This document shows positions 13,861 through 16,970 of a stretch of DNA of 16,970 bases, piece after piece; position 1 is the stretch's first letter, and every line of letters begins with the position of its first letter. Source of the stretch: Comamonadaceae bacterium (GTDB taxonomy: Bacteria > Pseudomonadota > Gammaproteobacteria > Burkholderiales > Burkholderiaceae_C); contig CANGZG010000036.1 in assembly GCA_947458415.1 (NCBI GenBank), positions 1 through 16,970 of the forward strand. The letters are read 5' to 3'. The position numbers were made by a program, and so were the translations under genes. Under the pieces are notes generated by a model. It had not been told where the DNA came from and ran no database searches. It saw nothing but the letters and a program-made list of their open reading frames with translations.

Positions 13861-16800
13861 GCGCTGATTCCTGCAAACGCCCGGTCGAGCTGCTGGATCA
13901 GCGAGAAGGGTGGTTTCATCAAGTGCACGCCTGCCCCGTCAGTGCGAATGCCCCGCACAAACACGTAAACCGCACCACCGACGTGTTGTTCGTAGTCATA
14001 ACCGCGTAACCGTGAAGACAACAAACGGTGCAAGGCCAACACGTACAGCACGTATTGCACGTCATAGCGCTTGTCCAAAATGGCTTGGTTCAGCGCAGTG
14101 GGTTGGTAGTTGGGCAGCCCGTTGGACTTGTAGTCCAGCACCCAATAACGGCCATCATGTTCGAACACCAAGTCCATGAAGCCGGTCAGCATGCCTTGCA
14201 ATTGCCGCACGGGCAATGGGGCGCGGGTTTGCCCGGGCAACACCTGTTCCGTGATCCATTGGTCTATGCGAGCGCTGCTCACATCGGATGCGACGAATTT
14301 GAATTCCATCTCTGGCCAGCGTTGCGCTTCACCGAGTTGAGATAAAACCAGCGGCGGGGTGGACGCGCCGGGTCCCCCCAAAGGCAAAGGGGTGGACAAC
14401 ACTTCGCGAAGCGCTTCGGGCAAAGCCTGAACGCTTCGTGCAGGCAAATTCAAGCCGCGTGTTTTGCGGTCTAACCATTGTTGCCAGGCTTGGGCGATCG
14501 AGCTACCAGCCGCGCCGTGGGGCTTGACCAATGGCCAGCCTTGTTGTGTTTGCCATTCAAGCAAGTCATGTATCAAACTGCCATAGCGGGCACCACGGGG
14601 CAATGTTTGCCAAACATCGTCGTCGGGTGTGATGGTGTTTGTCGGGTTTGCCGTTGCGCCATCGGTTTCGCTGGATACAACTTCAGCGGGCGAGTGTTCC
14701 AGTGCATCCGTCCAGGCATCCGATTGCGCTTCCTCGCGTTGTGACCCTGCCTCGATGCCGCGGGTGAGGCTGCTGAAACTGGCCATCCACCAGCGCGGGT
14801 ACTGCTTGCGTTGCGCCACCAACGCCGCTTGCGTGGCTGAGGCCTGCGTCGCTGGTTGGTAAGAGGCAGCTGGGTTGATGGGCAATTCTGCAACCGCGAT
14901 GTCCGGACTCTGACCGAACAAGGTCTGCAGGCGCTCTGCCAAATCCTCGTGGTGTTCGCGTTGCAGCATGTCGGAGACCGCGCTGCGCTTGAGGGTTTTG
15001 CCTTTGCCAGACAGCCCGTTGGCGGTCGCAGCCACACCCAGCCACATGCCGCGTTTGGCACGGGTGAGCGCGACATACAACAAGCGCATGTCTTCATCGA
15101 CAGTGGATTCGGTGATGTCTGCGTCTTCGTCATCTTTGCGTTTGCCCGGTGTTTTGAAGCTGCCCAGAAAAGGCACGAACACCAACGGGTATTCCAAACC
15201 TTTGCTTTTGTGAAACGTCACCACTTGCACACAATGCGCGTCGGTTTCAAGCCGCATTTTTTGCGCCTCGGGGTTGTCGCTGTCGGTTTGCAGTTGCTGC
15301 GCCAAATATTGCAACAAGGCCTGTGGACCTTGCAAACTGGACGCGGCGGTTTGCAACAGTTCGCCGAGCTGTAACAGGTTGGTCAGGCGTCGATCACCTT
15401 GCGGTTGAGACAACAAGCGTTGTGCAATGCCTTGGCTGTGCAGCCATTGGTACAACATGGGCAACACGCCTTGCCGCTGCCAAACCAACAGCCACTGCTG
15501 ACAGGATTCAGCCAGCGCGTCGCACAGCGCTGGGTTGTGCACCGCTTGCGTCAATTCGTCGATCGGCCAAGCCCACAGCTTGCTGGCCATGGCACTGCGC
15601 AACCAACGCATGTGGCGCGGCATGCTGATGGCACGCAACACACGCCACAAGTCGGTGGCTTCAGGGCTTTGGTAAACATTGGCATGGTCTGACAAAAACA
15701 CGCTGGGCAAACCGACCCGTGACAGCGCAGATTGCATCGCTTGCGCATGGGCATGGCTGCGCACCAGCACGGCCATGTCGCCGGGATGGATATCGGTGTG
15801 GGAGTGAAGCAGCACCGCCATTTGTTGTGCAAAGCCTTTGGCCATGGTGTGCACGTGCAGGTCTGCAGGCCAATACGGTTTGTCATTGACACCCGCAGGC
15901 AAGGGCAGATGCCAAAAGGTCACAGGGGCTGCAGCTGGTCCGTTGGCATCGGACAATGGCAAGGCGTCAGAGGCGCTGTGCACAGGCACAAATTCCAGCG
16001 TTTGTTGCTTGGCGCGAAACGGTTGCGCCAGCTGACCAAAGAGGAGATTCACTGCATTCACCAAACCCGGTGTGGACCGGTAATTGGTGTTGAGCGTGTG
16101 GCAGGCGTCGGGGTTGTGATGCAACGCGCTTTGGCGAGCTGACAAGTAAGTGTCGAGGTCTGCACCACGGAAACTGTAAATGGCTTGTTTGGGGTCGCCA
16201 ATCATCACCAGCGCATGCCTGTCATCCACACGCGCGCTGTCGTAAATCCGGTCCAGGCTTTGGTATTGCCACGGGTCGGTGTCTTGGAATTCATCCACCA
16301 TGGCCACCGGGTATTGTTGGCGGATCGCGTCTGCCAATTCACCACCATCCGCATGCAAGGCATGGTGCAAGCGTTGCAACAAATCGTTGAAGTCGAATTG
16401 CGATTGGTTCAACTTGGCCTGCTGGTAAGCCTGACGCAATTCATGCGCAGCGTGTGCGACCAACAAACTGACACACTCAGGTTCTTCTGCCGCTGCAAGC
16501 ATCAACACAGAGAGGCGTTGAAAGAATGCAAAGTTGTTTGCAGATTCCCAACCGCATGCTTGCAATTTTTCAGCGGTGAAGCGGGCCAATATTTTCAGGT
16601 CGATGGTTTGTCCGAGTGACGCCCATTGCGTCAGGTCATTGACCCATTTGCTGAAATAGTCGTCTCTGATGCCAGGTCCTTTGATCCACCCATTGGCGCG
16701 CGCGTCATGCAAGACGTCCGGCAAGTGGGCTTGCCAAGCTTGGCGGGTATCGGCCTCCAGTGATTGGAAGTGGTTTTGCCATGCCAAGTAAGGTGTCAAA

Positions 16801-16970
16801 CTGTCGACCGGAAGTGACAAGGCAACGCCATCATCTTCCTTGTTGCTGGTGGGAGGGTGCAGGTCTTGCGCCTTCCACAGTGGCTTGACCCGTTCAAGCA
16901 GGTCATCTGGGTTGGCACCGAGTTGGTCCAACACCACCCGTTGCAAGGCCATGGGCAACGGGTAATACCA
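13857..16970 (-). CDS. recB: RecB, exodeoxyribonuclease V beta subunit (N-terminus outside the window)
   Basis: The frame is open to the window edge, giving 1037 residues of the helicase-nuclease subunit. UvrD-type motifs are visible in order: VDEFQDTDPWQYQ (II), VMIGDPKQAIYSFRGAD (III), LNTNYRSTPG (IV), VVTFHKSKGLEYPLVFVPF (V) and LLYVALTRAKRGMWLG (VI). The nuclease domain near the C-terminus has the catalytic LDYKSNG, equivalent to Asp1080-Lys1082 in E. coli. Motif II falls about 180 residues earlier than in E. coli numbering, so roughly that much, including the Walker A segment, is missing. recC, usually next to recB, is not in the window and would be expected beyond the edge. The gene overlaps recD by four bases. 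Confidence 0.96.
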   Translation of the reverse strand, partial: WYYPLPMALQRVVLDQLGANPDDLLERVKPLWKAQDLHPPTSNKEDDGVALSLPVDSLTPYLAWQNHFQSLEADTRQAWQAHLPDVLHDARANGWIKGPGIRDDYFSKWVNDLTQWASLGQTIDLKILARFTAEKLQACGWESANNFAFFQRLSVLMLAAAEEPECVSLLVAHAAHELRQAYQQAKLNQSQFDFNDLLQRLHHALHADGGELADAIRQQYPVAMVDEFQDTDPWQYQSLDRIYDSARVDDRHALVMIGDPKQAIYSFRGADLDTYLSARQSALHHNPDACHTLNTNYRSTPGLVNAVNLLFGQLAQPFRAKQQTLEFVPVHSASDALPLSDANGPAAAPVTFWHLPLPAGVNDKPYWPADLHVHTMAKGFAQQMAVLLHSHTDIHPGDMAVLVRSHAHAQAMQSALSRVGLPSVFLSDHANVYQSPEATDLWRVLRAISMPRHMRWLRSAMASKLWAWPIDELTQAVHNPALCDALAESCQQWLLVWQRQGVLPMLYQWLHSQGIAQRLLSQPQGDRRLTNLLQLGELLQTAASSLQGPQALLQYLAQQLQTDSDNPEAQKMRLETDAHCVQVVTFHKSKGLEYPLVFVPFLGSFKTPGKRKDDEDADITESTVDEDMRLLYVALTRAKRGMWLGVAATANGLSGKGKTLKRSAVSDMLQREHHEDLAERLQTLFGQSPDIAVAELPINPAASYQPATQASATQAALVAQRKQYPRWWMASFSSLTRGIEAGSQREEAQSDAWTDALEHSPAEVVSSETDGATANPTNTITPDDDVWQTLPRGARYGSLIHDLLEWQTQQGWPLVKPHGAAGSSIAQAWQQWLDRKTRGLNLPARSVQALPEALREVLSTPLPLGGPGASTPPLVLSQLGEAQRWPEMEFKFVASDVSSARIDQWITEQVLPGQTRAPLPVRQLQGMLTGFMDLVFEHDGRYWVLDYKSNGLPNYQPTALNQAILDKRYDVQYVLYVLALHRLLSSRLRGYDYEQHVGGAVYVFVRGIRTDGAGVHLMKPPFSLIQQLDRAFAGISA

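Overview
The window is ordinary chromosomal DNA of a Gram-negative betaproteobacterium. Gene order and protein style point to Burkholderiales, and a Comamonadaceae-like genome is my best guess. Supporting points are the rph-rdgB-hemW cluster followed by tRNA-Ser, a RecBCD-type recombinase locus, a moderate GC content with many TTG leucine codons, and signal-peptide and outer-membrane proteins. The species cannot be fixed from the sequence alone. No insertion sequence, integrase, phage gene or CRISPR array is visible.

Layout. (1) Positions 1-2019, plus strand: the 3' end of rph, then rdgB and hemW, tightly packed. (2) 2060-2147: tRNA-Ser(UGA). (3) 2270-3901, plus strand: an AT-rich gene for an exported protein with a C-terminal SHOCT-like module, then a class II aldolase/adducin-family enzyme, ending at a bidirectional terminator shared with the next gene. 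(4) 4014-4583, minus strand: a small outer-membrane beta-barrel protein. (5) 4782-7759, minus strand: an apparent operon of proline iminopeptidase, a MoxY/NarX-like sensor kinase and a NarL/LuxR-type response regulator. (6) 7974-11247, plus strand and divergent from (5): the complete pyrroloquinoline quinone (PQQ) cluster pqqA-B-C-D-E, with two successive intrinsic terminators between pqqA and pqqB. (7) 11238-16970, minus strand: recB (N-terminus outside the window), recD, a surface-adhesin-E-like secreted protein and a DUF442 phosphatase/sulfurtransferase-like protein. The last of these overlaps the 3' end of pqqE tail to tail.

How the parts work together. PqqA is the 24-residue precursor peptide whose Glu16 and Tyr20 become PQQ. 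PqqD presents it to the radical-SAM enzyme PqqE, which makes the Glu-Tyr crosslink; PqqB and PqqC finish the cofactor. No pqqF protease gene lies in the window. The adjacent two-component system has the architecture of regulators of PQQ-dependent alcohol oxidation, so it may control PQQ production or a PQQ enzyme encoded elsewhere; this is inference.

The most interesting points are the tandem attenuators after pqqA, the regulator/peptidase operon facing the PQQ operon, and the palindromes in the two regulatory intergenic regions. I did not find a clearly new system. Every gene-free stretch is shorter than about 210 bases; the longest (4584-4781 and 7766-7973) hold only candidate regulatory palindromes.
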